A stretch of DNA of 64,000 nt from Chryseobacterium angstadtii (GTDB lineage: Bacteria > Bacteroidota > Bacteroidia > Flavobacteriales > Weeksellaceae). The stretch is from contig NZ_LFND01000001.1 in the NCBI RefSeq assembly GCF_001045465.1, forward strand, positions 186,001-250,000, read 5' to 3'. The position numbers and the translations under genes are program-made. Below are positions 27,365 through 37,077 of the stretch, in pieces. The notes below the pieces were generated by a model. That model saw nothing but the letters and a program-made list of their open reading frames with translations, had not been told where the DNA came from and made no database searches. How positions within the stretch are numbered: the first letter of the stretch is position 1; every line of letters begins with the position of its first letter.

Positions 27365-27481
27365 TTAGCCTTGTCTTTGTTTAAATTTTGGGTTCTTTTT
27401 GTTGATTACAAATAGTACACCTTTTCTGCGTACAATCTTGCAATCAGCACTTCTTTTTTTAATTGATGCTCTAACTTTCAT
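27365..27481 (-). CDS. rpmJ: Ribosomal protein L36 (zinc-free form)
   Basis: A 38-residue frame between infA and rpsM on the minus strand, below usual length cut-offs. It starts [11 protein letters not shown] and ends KFKQRQG. It has a single cysteine at position 14 instead of the CxxC...C...H zinc site, so it is the C-minus type usual in Flavobacteriia. Confidence 0.95.
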   Translation of the reverse strand: MKVRASIKKRSADCKIVRRKGVLFVINKKNPKFKQRQG

Positions 27482-27556
27482 TTGAAATATTTATTTTTTT
27501 TACTGTCAAACGGAATCTTACGATTTCATTTGGGGAGTATTTATTTTTCAACAAGA

Positions 27557-27585
27557 GCCAAATGGAACATAGAATTCCATTTGGC
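27557..27585 (-). promoter_or_regulatory. Perfect hairpin between infA and rpmJ
   Basis: GCCAAATGGAA and TTCCATTTGGC pair perfectly over 11 bp around a 7-nt loop. On the coding (minus) strand only TCTTGTTGAAAAA follows, a poor T-run, so this may be an attenuator or processing site rather than a full terminator. On the + strand a T-run (ATTTGTTTTTT) does follow. Confidence 0.6.
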
Positions 27586-27594
27586 ATTTGTTTT

Positions 27595-27810
27595 TTAATA
27601 TCTAAATGTGATTCTCCCTTTCGATAAATCATAGGGAGACATTTCTAGTTTTACCTTGTCTCCAGGTAAAAGTTTAATATAATGCATTCTCATTTTACCG
27701 GAAATATGAGCAATAAGCATATGCCCATTCTCCAGCTCTACACGGAACTGGGCGTTCGAAAGTGCTTCCGTAATAACGCCGTCTTGTTCAATATGTTTTT
27801 GTTTCGCCAT
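27595..27810 (-). CDS. infA: Translation initiation factor IF-1
   Basis: A 71-residue S1/OB-fold protein ([41 protein letters not shown]) that binds the ribosomal A site during initiation. It follows secY by 3 bp; adk and map, present here in many bacteria, are absent. Confidence 0.97.
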   Translation of the reverse strand: MAKQKHIEQDGVITEALSNAQFRVELENGHMLIAHISGKMRMHYIKLLPGDKVKLEMSPYDLSKGRITFRY

Positions 27811-27813
27811 AAA

Positions 27814-29193
27814 TTAATATCCAGTCGTTCTTGATAATTTAGACTGCATTAAGCCATCATAGTGATGGTTCAGCAGATAAGTATTAATCTGTTGAACGGT
27901 ATCTAAAATAACTCCAACCATAATCAATAGTGATGTTCCCCCGAAAAATAGGGCGAACGCATCTGTCTGAACAAAGCTTCCATGCACTATTGCTGGAAGG
28001 ACTGCAAAGATAGACAAAAATATTGCACCTGGCAAGGTAATTTTTGATAAAATATCATCTAAATAATCAGCTGTTTCTTTACCGGGTCTTACTTTCGGTA
28101 CTAAACCACCATTTCTCTTCAAATCATCAGCCATTTGGTTTACCGGAATCGTAATAGCAGTATAGAAAAATGAGAAGATAATAATTAATAGCGCGAACAA
28201 TACGTTGTACTGCCAGCTAAAAACATTCTTGAAACCTGCAAGAAAAGTATTAGACTCATCGAATTTCGTTAATAATCCTGGTACGAACATCAATGCCTGA
28301 GCAAAGATAATCGGCATTACACCAGCAGCATTTACTTTCAATGGAATCCACTGTCTTGCTCCCTGCATAAGATTTCTGTTTACACCTCCTCTTGCTTGAG
28401 CTCTGCTTACATACTGAATTGGGATTTTTCTAACGGCAACAGATAGTACTACTGCCAAAAGAACAACCAGCATCCAGAATATTACTTCAATCAGGATCAT
28501 AATAGATCCCATTCCACCTTTTCCGTTCTGCACGGCCATTTCCTGTACGAATGCTTCAGGTAATCTGGATAAGATTCCCACCATGATAAGGATGGAAATA
28601 CCGTTTCCGATACCTTTGTCGGTGATTTTTTCACCCAACCACATTGCGAATACCGAACCGGCAACCAAGATAACAATACTTGGCAACCAGAACATGATGG
28701 AGTTTGGCTCTACATAGTATGCAGACTGGAATTGAGTATAAGGTAAGAATAATTGAGTAATAGAAGTTAAATAAGAAGGAGCCTGTACCAGACACACCCC
28801 GATAGTTAACCATCTTGTAATTTGATTCAATGTATTTCTACCTGACTCTCCATCCTTCTGAAGTTTCTGAAGTTGAGGAATAGCCATCCCCATCAACTGA
28901 ACAATAATAGAAGCAGAAATATAAGGCATGATTCCCAACGCCATTACAGAGGCGTGGCTGAAAGCTCCCCCCGTAAACGACGAAAGCAAGCCAAGGAGAC
29001 CTGCTCCTTGCTTGTTACCGCCTTGATTTTTATAATGCTCTAAGAGATCTCCCACCTCCGCAAGGTTAATTGCGGGAAGTGAGATATAAGATGCGAATCT
29101 ATACACAAGGATAATACCTAACGTAAAGAGAATTTTATCTCTTAATTCCTTTAGGCTCCAAATATTTTTTAGGGTTTGTATAAATTCTTTCAT
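27814..29193 (-). CDS. secY: Protein translocase subunit SecY
   Basis: A 459-residue inner-membrane channel with ten expected helices. Signatures are LGIMPYISASIIVQLMGMAIP, the cytosolic loop RIPIQYVSRAQARG-like segment (KIPIQYVSRAQARGG), LKVNAAGVMPIIFAQALMF and PVNQMADDLKRNGGLVPKVR. It lies between rplO and infA, as usual for the spc operon. Confidence 0.98.
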   Translation of the reverse strand: MKEFIQTLKNIWSLKELRDKILFTLGIILVYRFASYISLPAINLAEVGDLLEHYKNQGGNKQGAGLLGLLSSFTGGAFSHASVMALGIMPYISASIIVQLMGMAIPQLQKLQKDGESGRNTLNQITRWLTIGVCLVQAPSYLTSITQLFLPYTQFQSAYYVEPNSIMFWLPSIVILVAGSVFAMWLGEKITDKGIGNGISILIMVGILSRLPEAFVQEMAVQNGKGGMGSIMILIEVIFWMLVVLLAVVLSVAVRKIPIQYVSRAQARGGVNRNLMQGARQWIPLKVNAAGVMPIIFAQALMFVPGLLTKFDESNTFLAGFKNVFSWQYNVLFALLIIIFSFFYTAITIPVNQMADDLKRNGGLVPKVRPGKETADYLDDILSKITLPGAIFLSIFAVLPAIVHGSFVQTDAFALFFGGTSLLIMVGVILDTVQQINTYLLNHHYDGLMQSKLSRTTGY

Positions 29194-29202
29194 TAGTAAG
29201 TA

Positions 29203-29652
29203 TTATAAGGTAATTGCTTTTCCACCTGCCTTAGCAATAAGCTCTTCAGCAGATTTAGTGAATTTGTCAGCAGAGATTGAAACCGCAGATTTCAATTCTC
29301 CTCTACCCATAATTTTCACTAATTCGTTTTTAGAAACTATCCCGTTTTCTACTAAAACTTCTTTCGTGATCTCTCCAGTGATGGATTTGTTCTCGATTAA
29401 AGTTTGAATAGTATCAAGGTTAACTCCTCTAAACTCTTTTCTGTTTACGTTTTTGAAACCAAATTTAGGTAATCTTCTTTGTAAAGGCATCTGACCTCCT
29501 TCAAAACCGATCTTCTGAGAATAACCAGCTCTTGCTTTCTGTCCTTTATGTCCTTTCGTAGCAGTACCTCCTTTCCCAGTACCCTGACCTCTACCAATTC
29601 TTTTTGAATTGAAAGTAGATCCTGCAGCTGGCTTTATGTTATTTAAATTCAT
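29203..29652 (-). CDS. rplO: Ribosomal protein L15
   Basis: A 149-residue large-subunit protein with the glycine- and lysine-rich N-terminus (SKRIGRGQGTGKGGTATKG) and FEGGQMPLQRRLPKFGF. It is 9 bp upstream of secY. A 95-bp AT-rich spacer separates it from rpmD. Confidence 0.98.
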   Translation of the reverse strand: MNLNNIKPAAGSTFNSKRIGRGQGTGKGGTATKGHKGQKARAGYSQKIGFEGGQMPLQRRLPKFGFKNVNRKEFRGVNLDTIQTLIENKSITGEITKEVLVENGIVSKNELVKIMGRGELKSAVSISADKFTKSAEELIAKAGGKAITL

Positions 29653-29654
29653 TT

Positions 29655-29746
29655 TTTTATTGATTTAAAGATTATATAATTTAAAGATTAAAAAATTCCG
29701 ACTAAGATAGAAAGAATCCTTTAATCTTTTAATCTTTGAATTTTTA
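29655..29746. repeat. AT-rich inverted simple-sequence spacer between rpmD and rplO
   Basis: TTTAAAGATTAAAAAATTC on the left is mirrored by CTTTAATCTTTTAATC and GAATTTTTAATT on the right. Spacer type matches that between the two guanidino-enzyme genes. No -7 box is evident. Confidence 0.45.
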
Positions 29747-29747
29747 A

Positions 29748-29924
29748 TTATTTCTGAACTTCAAGTAAGTGACTAACTGCAGCTATCATTCCTAAGATAG
29801 AAGGAGTAGCTTCGTGTTCTACAACTTGGTGAAGTTTCTTAAATCCTAATGCTTCAAGCGTTCTCTTTTGGGTTTTTGTTCTTCCAATAGCGCTTCTTAC
29901 TTGCTTTACTTTGATTGTTGCCAT
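29748..29924 (-). CDS. rpmD: Ribosomal protein L30
   Basis: A 58-residue frame between rpsE and rplO, below usual length cut-offs. MATIKVKQVRSAIGRTKTQK and LEALGFKKLHQVVEH match the family. It ends at the TAA at 29748-29750. Confidence 0.95.
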   Translation of the reverse strand: MATIKVKQVRSAIGRTKTQKRTLEALGFKKLHQVVEHEATPSILGMIAAVSHLLEVQK

Positions 29925-29935
29925 TGTTTTATATA

Positions 29936-30457
29936 TTAACCGTTAAACACTTTACTTAGAGAAACTCCTCTCATTCTAGCAATTTCTTCAGGTCTTCTGA
30001 TATCCAATAACGCTTTGAAAGTAGCTTTCACCACGTTGTGAGGGTTAGAAGATCCTTTAGATTTTGAAAGGATGTCATGAATACCAGCAGATTCCAATAC
30101 CGCTCTTACCGCACCACCGGCGATAAGCCCTGTACCGTGAGAAGCAGGTCTTAAGAAGATATCTGCACCCCCGTATCTAGCAGAAGTTTGGTGAGGAATA
30201 GTGTGGTTCATTACAGGAACTTTCACAAGGTTTTTCTTAGCATCTTCAACTGCTTTAGCAATTGCAGAAGCTACTTCCTTAGATTTTCCAAGACCATGAC
30301 CAATCACTCCGTCTTCATTACCTACTACAACAATAGCAGAAAATCCGAAAGCTCTACCTCCTTTGGTTACTTTTGTTACTCTGTTAACAGCTACGAGACG
30401 ATCTTTTAATTCTAATCCTCCCGGTTTTACTCTTTCTATATTATCTAGTCCTAACAT
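29936..30457 (-). CDS. rpsE: Ribosomal protein S5
   Basis: A 173-residue small-subunit accuracy protein. The double-stranded RNA-binding domain has [20 protein letters not shown]; the C-terminal domain has [20 protein letters not shown] and [14 protein letters not shown]. Confidence 0.98.
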   Translation of the reverse strand: MLGLDNIERVKPGGLELKDRLVAVNRVTKVTKGGRAFGFSAIVVVGNEDGVIGHGLGKSKEVASAIAKAVEDAKKNLVKVPVMNHTIPHQTSARYGGADIFLRPASHGTGLIAGGAVRAVLESAGIHDILSKSKGSSNPHNVVKATFKALLDIRRPEEIARMRGVSLSKVFNG

Positions 30458-30477
30458 ATTTTCCGAAATTTTTATGA

Positions 30478-30831
30478 TTAGAATTTAAGTCCACCTTCTC
30501 TCGCACCGTCAGCTAGAGCTTTCACTCTACCGTGGTATACGAATCCGTTTCTGTCAAATACAATACTTTCAATTCCTGCAGCGATAGCTTTAGCCGCGAT
30601 AGCTTTACCAACAGCAACAGAAACTTCAGTCTTAGTACCGTTAGCATCTACGCCTTTCTCTCTTGAAGAAGCGGAAACTAAAGTAGTACCATTTTTATCA
30701 TCGATTAACTGAGCGTAAATTTCCTTATTACTTTTATATACAGATAATCTTGGCAATTCAGAAGAACCAGAGATTTTCCCTCTTACTCTTCTTTTGATTC
30801 TTATTCTTTTTTCTAATTTACTTAATGCCAT
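30478..30831 (-). CDS. rplR: Ribosomal protein L18
   Basis: A 117-residue 5S-rRNA-binding protein: [34 protein letters not shown] and the C-terminal [20 protein letters not shown]. It sits between rplF and rpsE. Confidence 0.98.
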   Translation of the reverse strand: MALSKLEKRIRIKRRVRGKISGSSELPRLSVYKSNKEIYAQLIDDKNGTTLVSASSREKGVDANGTKTEVSVAVGKAIAAKAIAAGIESIVFDRNGFVYHGRVKALADGAREGGLKF

Positions 30832-30846
30832 AATACTTATAATTTA

Positions 30847-31392
30847 TTAAGCAGATTTACCAGCTTTACGTCTAACAATTTCCCCTACGAATTTCACACC
30901 TTTTCCTTTGTATGGTTCAGGCTTTCTGAAAGAACGGATCTTTGCAGCTACCATTCCTAGAAGTTGGTTGTCGTGAGACGTTAAAGTAATAATTGGGTTT
31001 TTACCTTTTTCAGTCAATGTATCTACTTTCACTTCGCTTGGAAGTTCTACTACGATACCGTGAGAGAATCCTAAAGCCAACTCAAGTTTTTGACCTGCGT
31101 GTGAAGCTCTGTATCCTACTCCTACTAGTTCTAGTTTCTTTTCGAAACCTTTTTCAACACCAACGATCATGTTGTTGATCAACGCTCTGTATAAACCGTG
31201 AAGCGCTTTGTGTTGCTTAGAATCAGATGGTCTGTTAACGTTAAGTTCACCATCTTTCTGTTCTATAGTAATTCCTGCTGTAAGTTCCTGAGAAAGTTCT
31301 CCTTTAGGCCCTTTAACTGTTACAACACTGTTGTTTTCAGTGATTGTAATTCCAGCTGGAATTGTTATAATTGCTTTACCAATTCTTGACAT
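30847..31392 (-). CDS. rplF: Ribosomal protein L6
   Basis: A 181-residue large-subunit protein with two related L6 domains: SRIGKAIITIPAGITI at the start, LVGVGYRASHAGQKLELALG at about 95-115 and KPEPYKGKGVKFVGEIVRRK near the C-terminus. Confidence 0.98.
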   Translation of the reverse strand: MSRIGKAIITIPAGITITENNSVVTVKGPKGELSQELTAGITIEQKDGELNVNRPSDSKQHKALHGLYRALINNMIVGVEKGFEKKLELVGVGYRASHAGQKLELALGFSHGIVVELPSEVKVDTLTEKGKNPIITLTSHDNQLLGMVAAKIRSFRKPEPYKGKGVKFVGEIVRRKAGKSA

Positions 31393-31409
31393 TTTCCTCT
31401 GATTAAAAA

Positions 31410-31808
31410 TTAATAAACATAGCAGATTACTTCACCGCCTACTTTTTCTTCTCTAGCCTTCTTGTCAGTCATTACTCCTTTAGAAGTAGAGATAACAGCT
31501 ATACCCAAACCGTTTAGTACTCTTGGAAGTTCTGTAGAACCTTTGTACTGTCTTAAACCTGGTCTAGAAGCTCTCTGGATAGATTTAATAGCCGGTTTGT
31601 TAGTTTGCTTGTCATACTTTAAAGCGATTTTGATCGTACCTTGAACAGCGTTATCTTCAAACTTAAAGTTTAAGATATACCCTTGATCAAATAAGATCTT
31701 AGTAATCTCCTTTTTGATTTTCGATGCAGGAATTTCCACCACTTTGTGGCCTGCGCTTTGTGCGTTCCTTACTCTTGTTAGGAAATCTGAAATTGGATCT
31801 GTTACCAT
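31410..31808 (-). CDS. rpsH: Ribosomal protein S8
   Basis: A 132-residue small-subunit protein: MVTDPISDFLTRVRNAQ and the C-terminal VISTSKGVMTDKKAREEKVGG. It also binds spc mRNA in other bacteria to repress the operon. An unusually long 144-bp gap with a hairpin precedes it. Confidence 0.97.
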   Translation of the reverse strand: MVTDPISDFLTRVRNAQSAGHKVVEIPASKIKKEITKILFDQGYILNFKFEDNAVQGTIKIALKYDKQTNKPAIKSIQRASRPGLRQYKGSTELPRVLNGLGIAVISTSKGVMTDKKAREEKVGGEVICYVY

Positions 31809-31864
31809 TTTTCTATTTTAAATTATTGGTTAAAGACAATCAGTATTGAAGGGACTTGAAGATT

Positions 31865-31903
31865 AAAATATCAGACTTCAGAAAATCTTAGGTCTGATAT
31901 TTT
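31865..31903 (-). promoter_or_regulatory. Hairpin in the rpsN-rpsH gap
   Basis: AAAATATCAGAC (31865-31876) pairs perfectly with GTCTGATATTTT (31892-31903). On the coding strand it is followed by TTTTAATC-like sequence. It may be an attenuator or the S8 control region; E. coli S8 regulates at the rplE mRNA, so the latter is inference. Confidence 0.55.
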
Positions 31904-31952
31904 TATTCTTTAGTATCCAGACAACTTAATTGTCCCGATTATTGAGTAATTA

Positions 31953-32222
31953 TTACCAACTGGCTTTTCTTACACCTGGGATAAGACCGTTGTTTGCCAT
32001 TTCTCTGAAAGTTACTCTGGAAATACCAAACGTTCTCATGTATCCTCTAGGTCTTCCTGTTAGTTTACATCTGTTGTGTAATCTTACAGGAGAAGCATTT
32101 TTAGGTAATTTCTGAAGACCTTCATAATCACCAGCTTCTTTTAAAGCTTTTCTTTTGTCAGCGTATTTAGCAACTAGTGCTTCTCTTTTGCGCTCACGCG
32201 CTTTCATTGATTCTTTAGCCAT
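31953..32222 (-). CDS. rpsN: Ribosomal protein S14 (zinc-free form)
   Basis: An 89-residue small-subunit head protein. It has the longer C-minus form with [20 protein letters not shown] and IPGVRKASW, lacking the CxxC pairs of the zinc-binding type. It is 3 bp downstream of rplE. Confidence 0.98.
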   Translation of the reverse strand: MAKESMKARERKREALVAKYADKRKALKEAGDYEGLQKLPKNASPVRLHNRCKLTGRPRGYMRTFGISRVTFREMANNGLIPGVRKASW

Positions 32223-32225
32223 TTC

Positions 32226-32777
32226 TTAGTTCTTTTTAAATGGTAAACCGAAGTGAGTTAATAATGCTTTCGCTTCTTTATCTGTTTTCGCAGTTGTTAC
32301 GAAAGTGATGTCCATCCCCTGGATTTTTTTCACTTTGTCAATTACGATTTCAGGGAAGATAATCTGCTCAGTAATCCCTAAGTTGTAATTACCTCTACCA
32401 TCGAACCCGTCTGCTTTGATACCAGAGAAATCTCTGATACGTGGTAAAGCAGAAGAAGTAAGTCTGTCTAAGAATTCATACATTTTATGAGCTCTCAATG
32501 TTACTTTTGCTCCTACAGGCATACCTTTTCTCAATTTGAAAGCCGCTTCGTCTTTCTTAGAGATAGTACCTACTGCTTTCTGACCAGTAATCATTGTTAA
32601 TTCTTCTACAGCATAATCAATGATTTTCTTGTCTGCAGTGGCATCACCTAAACCTTGAGATAGGATGATTTTTTCTAATCTAGGTACCTGCATTACAGAT
32701 TTGTACCCAAATTCTTCCATCATTGCAGGAACAATTTTCTCTTTGTATATATTTTTGGGTCTTGCTATAAATTCCAT
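32226..32777 (-). CDS. rplE: Ribosomal protein L5
   Basis: A 183-residue 5S-rRNA-binding protein: [51 protein letters not shown] and the C-terminal [20 protein letters not shown]. Confidence 0.98.
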   Translation of the reverse strand: MEFIARPKNIYKEKIVPAMMEEFGYKSVMQVPRLEKIILSQGLGDATADKKIIDYAVEELTMITGQKAVGTISKKDEAAFKLRKGMPVGAKVTLRAHKMYEFLDRLTSSALPRIRDFSGIKADGFDGRGNYNLGITEQIIFPEIVIDKVKKIQGMDITFVTTAKTDKEAKALLTHFGLPFKKN

Positions 32778-32790
32778 GTGTTAATTCAAA

Positions 32791-33117
32791 TTATAAAGTT
32801 TCACCCGTTTTTTTATCGATTCTTACTTTCTTATCTCCATCGATTTTGTAACCAATTTTGATAGCTTTTCCGTCTTTACCAACTAAAGCTACGTTTGAGA
32901 TATGAATAGAAGCTTCTTTTTCAGTGATTCCACCTTGAGGGTTAGAAGCTGAAGGTTTAACGTGTTTTTTAACGATGTTAAGTCCTGCAACGATTACTCT
33001 AGGGTCTTTCCCTTCTTTTTTGATCACTTCAATAACTTCACCCGTTTTACCTTTGATATCTTTCTTACCAGTAGTAATGATGACGTTATCTCCTCTTTTT
33101 ATTTTTAACTTTGACAT
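32791..33117 (-). CDS. rplX: Ribosomal protein L24
   Basis: A 108-residue assembly-initiator protein with the KOW motif KRGDNVIITTGKKDIKGKTG near the N-terminus and NIVKKHVKPSASNPQGGI. It sits between rplN and rplE. Confidence 0.98.
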   Translation of the reverse strand: MSKLKIKRGDNVIITTGKKDIKGKTGEVIEVIKKEGKDPRVIVAGLNIVKKHVKPSASNPQGGITEKEASIHISNVALVGKDGKAIKIGYKIDGDKKVRIDKKTGETL

Positions 33118-33139
33118 TTTCTTTTAAAAATTTTTAAAA

Positions 33140-33508
33140 TTAAAGTACTTCAGGAGCTAATGAAATGATTTTCATATATTCTTTGTCTCTCAACTCACGA
33201 GCAACCGGTCCGAAAACACGCGTTCCTCTCATTTCTCCCGCTGCGTTTAGTAATACACAAGCATTGTCTTCGAATTTGATGTATGAACCATCTTTTCTTC
33301 TCACTGCTTTTTTAGTTCTTACTACTACAGCTTTAGATACCTGACCTTTTTTAGCATTTCCTGATGGCGTAGAATCCTTGATAGTAACAACGATTTTATC
33401 ACCAACTGAAGCATATCTTCTTCTGGTTCCTCCCAGAACTCTAATAACCAGTACTTCTTTAGCACCTGTGTTATCAGCAACTTTTAATCTTGATTCTGTT
33501 TGTAACAT
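33140..33508 (-). CDS. rplN: Ribosomal protein L14
   Basis: A 122-residue protein: [19 protein letters not shown], the signature [20 protein letters not shown] and the C-terminal [12 protein letters not shown]. Confidence 0.98.
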   Translation of the reverse strand: MLQTESRLKVADNTGAKEVLVIRVLGGTRRRYASVGDKIVVTIKDSTPSGNAKKGQVSKAVVVRTKKAVRRKDGSYIKFEDNACVLLNAAGEMRGTRVFGPVARELRDKEYMKIISLAPEVL

Positions 33509-33510
33509 TA

Positions 33511-33765
33511 TTACTTAGCTTTTTCAATGATTCTTACTAATCTCCATCTCTTGCTCTTGCTCAAAGGTCTAGTTTCTTGGATAAGAACTGTATCTCCTTC
33601 TGTGCATTCGTTGTTCTCGTCGTGTGCAGTATATTTTTTCGTTTTCAATACGAATTTACCGTACATCGGGTGCTTTACTCTCGTAGTCTCACTTACAACA
33701 ATGGTCTTTTCCATTTTATTGCTGGAAACTATTCCGATTCTTTCTTTTCTTAAGTTTCTTTCCAT
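33511..33765 (-). CDS. rpsQ: Ribosomal protein S17
   Basis: An 84-residue OB-fold small-subunit protein: [39 protein letters not shown] and [14 protein letters not shown]. Confidence 0.98.
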   Translation of the reverse strand: MERNLRKERIGIVSSNKMEKTIVVSETTRVKHPMYGKFVLKTKKYTAHDENNECTEGDTVLIQETRPLSKSKRWRLVRIIEKAK

Positions 33766-33779
33766 AATGTATGAAAATC

Positions 33780-33968
33780 TTATTGTTGTTTAGTGGTTAA
33801 CTCAGTGTTTAATCTAGCGATTGTTCTTCTCAAATCTCTGATTTGGATCGGGTTTTCAATTGGACTGATTTTGTGAGCCAATTTCAGTTTTGAATATTGA
33901 GCTTTCAATTCATCAAGTTTTACTTGAATATCACCCGCGCTTAAATTTTTAATATCAGCTTGTTTCAT
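33780..33968 (-). CDS. rpmC: Ribosomal protein L29
   Basis: A 62-residue helical protein at the exit-tunnel rim. [20 protein letters not shown] and [15 protein letters not shown] are the family pattern. Confidence 0.97.
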   Translation of the reverse strand: MKQADIKNLSAGDIQVKLDELKAQYSKLKLAHKISPIENPIQIRDLRRTIARLNTELTTKQQ

Positions 33969-33979
33969 TGTATCAAAGA

Positions 33980-34405
33980 TTATAGAGGTTTAACAAAATC
34001 GTTAGCAACTACGAATTTAGTAACTACCGGTAGTTTCTGTGCAGCAAGTCTTAAAGCTTCCTTAGCGATTTCGTAAGGTACCCCTCCGATTTCGAACATG
34101 ATCTTACCTGGCTTCACTACAGCTACCCAATATTCCACGGCACCTTTACCTTTACCCATACGTACTTCGGCTGGTTTTTTAGTAATTGGCTTATCCGGGA
34201 AGATTTTGATCCATAGCTGACCTTCTCTCTTCATATATCTTGTCGCAGCGATACGAGCAGCTTCGATTTGTCTTGCAGTAATCCAAGCACCTTCTATAGC
34301 TTTGATTCCAAAAGTTCCGTAAGCAAGTTGATTACCTCTTTGAGCAATCCCCTTCATCTTCATCTTATGAACTCTACGGAATTTGGTTCTTTTTGGTTGT
34401 AACAT
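33980..34405 (-). CDS. rplP: Ribosomal protein L16
   Basis: A 141-residue protein near the A-site tRNA elbow: [39 protein letters not shown] and [19 protein letters not shown]. Confidence 0.98.
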   Translation of the reverse strand: MLQPKRTKFRRVHKMKMKGIAQRGNQLAYGTFGIKAIEGAWITARQIEAARIAATRYMKREGQLWIKIFPDKPITKKPAEVRMGKGKGAVEYWVAVVKPGKIMFEIGGVPYEIAKEALRLAAQKLPVVTKFVVANDFVKPL

Positions 34406-34415
34406 AATTTCTAAA

Positions 34416-34443
34416 TTTTAGATTTTAGATTTTAGATTTTAGA
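34416..34443. repeat. Four tandem TTTTAGA heptamers between rpsC and rplP
   Basis: Four exact head-to-tail copies of the 7-bp unit start at 34416. The 98-bp spacer is otherwise AT-rich with CTAAATTTTAG-like dyads; it is the second-longest gap inside the packed run. Confidence 0.75.
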
Positions 34444-34503
34444 TTTTTTATATTTTAAAAAAGTAACGGTAATTTAAAATTCAAAATTTCTAACCTAAAA
34501 TTT

Positions 34504-35250
34504 TTAATTATTATTGTTATTATTGTTATTTTTTCTAGGTCTTCTGTTGTCTCTGTCTCCTCTGTTTCCGCCTCCTGAAGGACCTCCTTTTTTCTGTTGT
34601 CCCACTAGTGGAGAAAGTTCTCTTTTACCGTAAACTTCCCCTTTCATGATCCAAACTTTCACTCCTAATCTACCGTAAGTAGTGTGAGCTTCTGCCCAGT
34701 GATAATCAATATCAGCTCTGAAAGTAGACAATGGAATTCTTCCTTCTTTGAAAGATTCGCTTCTTGCCATTTCAGCTCCGTTCAATCTACCAGAGATTTG
34801 AACTTTGATTCCTTCAGCACCCATTCTCATTGTACTTGCCATCGCCATTTTAACAGCTCTTCTGTAAGAAATTCTGTTTTCAATCTGCTTAGAGATGCTG
34901 TCAGCTACTAATACTGCATCAAGTTCAGGTCTTTTGATTTCGAAAATGTTGATTTGAATATCCTTACCTGTAAGTTTCTTCAATTCTTCTTTCAATTTAT
35001 CAACTTCCTGTCCTCCTTTACCGATAATAAGTCCCGGTCTTGCAGTTGTGATTGTTACTGTTACTAATTTTAGTGTTCTTTCAATAAAAATCTTTGAAAT
35101 ACCACCTTTAGATAATCTAGCCTCAAGGTATCTTCTGATTTTGTAGTCTTCCGCGATTCTGTCTCCATAATCGTTTCCGCCAAACCAGTTAGAATCCCAT
35201 CCTCTGATGATACCTAGTCTGTTACCAATTGGATTTGTCTTCTGTCCCAT
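34504..35250 (-). CDS. rpsC: Ribosomal protein S3 with poly-asparagine tail
   Basis: A 248-residue mRNA-entry protein. The N-terminal [20 protein letters not shown], the KH domain with [20 protein letters not shown], and the C-terminal domain with [20 protein letters not shown] are all present. After about residue 215 there is a Gly/Arg/Asn-rich extension ending in eight asparagines, encoded by a 9-bp-period AAT/AAC microsatellite at 34507-34530. Confidence 0.98.
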   Translation of the reverse strand: MGQKTNPIGNRLGIIRGWDSNWFGGNDYGDRIAEDYKIRRYLEARLSKGGISKIFIERTLKLVTVTITTARPGLIIGKGGQEVDKLKEELKKLTGKDIQINIFEIKRPELDAVLVADSISKQIENRISYRRAVKMAMASTMRMGAEGIKVQISGRLNGAEMARSESFKEGRIPLSTFRADIDYHWAEAHTTYGRLGVKVWIMKGEVYGKRELSPLVGQQKKGGPSGGGNRGDRDNRRPRKNNNNNNNN

Positions 35251-35257
35251 ACCTTGA

Positions 35258-35656
35258 TTAATTTTCTTTATTACCTAAGATTAATGTAACGTGGTTAGAT
35301 CTTTTTCTGATTCTGTACCCTCTACCTTGTGGAGCCGGTCTCAGTCTCTTCAATTGTCTTGCACTATCCACGAAGATTTCTTTAACGATAAGGTTTGCTT
35401 CTTCAATATCAGCACCTTCGTTTTTAGTCTGCCAGTTTGCCATAGCAGAAAGAAGTAATTTCTCTAATTTGTTAGAGGCTTCTTTTTTAGAATATTTTAG
35501 GATATAAAGAGCTTTATCTACCTGCTCTCCTCTAATGATATCAGCAACTAATCTCATTTTTCTTGGAGATGATGGGCAGTCATTTAATGAAGCTTTTACA
35601 ACGTCTTTGTTAGCTTCTTTTCTTGCGATTGCGCTATCTTGTTTTCTTGATCCCAT
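35258..35656 (-). CDS. rplV: Ribosomal protein L22
   Basis: A 132-residue tunnel-lining protein: [21 protein letters not shown] near the start and [20 protein letters not shown] at the C-terminus. Confidence 0.98.
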   Translation of the reverse strand: MGSRKQDSAIARKEANKDVVKASLNDCPSSPRKMRLVADIIRGEQVDKALYILKYSKKEASNKLEKLLLSAMANWQTKNEGADIEEANLIVKEIFVDSARQLKRLRPAPQGRGYRIRKRSNHVTLILGNKEN

Positions 35657-35658
35657 GA

Positions 35659-35937
35659 TTATCTACTTCCTTTGTTTTTGTTACCACCATGACCTCTGAA
35701 AGATCTTGTTGGAGAAAATTCGCCTAACTTGTGACCAACCATGTTTTCTGTTACATAAACAGGAATAAAAGATTTCCCGTTGTGTACAGCAATAGTTTGT
35801 CCTACGAAGTCCGGAGAGATCATCGATGCTCTAGACCAAGTTTTAATAACTGTCTTCTTACCAGACTCTATATTTGTCTGAACCTTCTTATCTAAAGTAT
35901 GATGAATGAATGGTCCTTTTTTAAGTGATCTTGCCAT
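35659..35937 (-). CDS. rpsS: Ribosomal protein S19
   Basis: A 92-residue small-subunit head protein: [19 protein letters not shown] and [20 protein letters not shown]. Confidence 0.98.
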   Translation of the reverse strand: MARSLKKGPFIHHTLDKKVQTNIESGKKTVIKTWSRASMISPDFVGQTIAVHNGKSFIPVYVTENMVGHKLGEFSPTRSFRGHGGNKNKGSR

Positions 35938-35939
35938 AA

Positions 35940-36761
35940 TTATTTACGTTTAGATATGATATGACGGTTAGACGCTTTGTTTTTCTTTCTGGTTTTGTAA
36001 CCTTTAGCCGGTTTACCGTTTCTAGATCTTGGGTGACCTCCAGAAGAACGACCTTCACCACCTCCCATTGGGTGATCTACAGGGTTCATTACTACCGGTC
36101 TAGTTCTAGGTCTTCTACCTAACCATCTGCTTCTACCAGCCTTACCTGAAACAGTTAACTGATGATCAGAGTTAGAAACAGATCCAATCATTGCATAACA
36201 CTCAGTAAGGATCATTCTAGATTCTCCTGAAGGCAATTTGATGATTGCATATTTTCCGTCTCTTGAAGTTAATTGAGCTGAAGAACCAGCACTTCTTGCT
36301 AAAATAGCACCTTGTCCAGGCTTCATTTCAACACAAGAAATTACAGTACCCAATGGAATATTTTTCAATTTCATTGCGTTACCTACGTTTGGCTCTACGC
36401 TTTCACCTGAAACTACTTTCTGATCTACTTTGATACCGTTTGGAGCGATGATATATCTCTTCTCTCCATCTGCGTACTCTAATAAAGCAATAAATGCAGT
36501 TCTGTTTGGATCATATTCTACAGTCTTTACGGTAGCTTCAACGTCATGCTTGTTTCTTTTGAAGTCGATAATTCTGTATTTCTTTTTGTGTCCACCTCCG
36601 GTGTAACGCATGGTCATTTTACCAGTTTGGTTACGTCCACCTGACTTACTAATACCAACTGTTAGAGACTTCTCTGGTTTGTTGGTAGTAATTTCCTCAA
36701 AATTGTTTACAATTCTGAATCTCTGTCCTGGGGTGATAGGTTTTAATTTTCTAACAGACAT
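35940..36761 (-). CDS. rplB: Ribosomal protein L2
   Basis: A 273-residue peptidyl-transferase-region protein: [20 protein letters not shown], a central RNA-binding domain, and the C-terminal [20 protein letters not shown] containing the histidine implicated in activity. Confidence 0.98.
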   Translation of the reverse strand: MSVRKLKPITPGQRFRIVNNFEEITTNKPEKSLTVGISKSGGRNQTGKMTMRYTGGGHKKKYRIIDFKRNKHDVEATVKTVEYDPNRTAFIALLEYADGEKRYIIAPNGIKVDQKVVSGESVEPNVGNAMKLKNIPLGTVISCVEMKPGQGAILARSAGSSAQLTSRDGKYAIIKLPSGESRMILTECYAMIGSVSNSDHQLTVSGKAGRSRWLGRRPRTRPVVMNPVDHPMGGGEGRSSGGHPRSRNGKPAKGYKTRKKNKASNRHIISKRK

Positions 36762-36783
36762 TACTATTATTTATAATTGATAA

Positions 36784-37074
36784 TTAATTTACAGCAAAAA
36801 TATCGATAACCTCACCTTCAGCAAGTTTGATTACCGCTTTTTTCAATTTGTTTGTCTTTCCTACTTGAAGACCTTTTTTAGTGTATTTCGAAGAAACCTT
36901 CGGAGCATAAATCATTGTGTTAACGTCTGCTACTTTTACACCATAAGCCGCTTCCACAGCTTTCTTAATTTGGATTTTATTCGCCTTAGTATCTACCAAG
37001 AAAGAATAAGAACCTCTTAAATCTGTAAGGTAGTTAGCCTTTTCTGAGATTACTGGTTTAATGATAATAGACAT
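36784..37074 (-). CDS. rplW: Ribosomal protein L23
   Basis: A 96-residue exit-tunnel protein, docking site for trigger factor and SRP: IKPVISEKANYLTDLRGSYS and KANKIQIKKAVEAAYGVKV. Confidence 0.98.
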   Translation of the reverse strand: MSIIIKPVISEKANYLTDLRGSYSFLVDTKANKIQIKKAVEAAYGVKVADVNTMIYAPKVSSKYTKKGLQVGKTNKLKKAVIKLAEGEVIDIFAVN

Positions 37075-37077
37075 GAT

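Noticed and set aside
34416..34443. TTTTAGA repeats as a CRISPR array or origin iterons
   Set aside because: The 7-bp units have no spacers and no replication gene nearby; they are a simple microsatellite.
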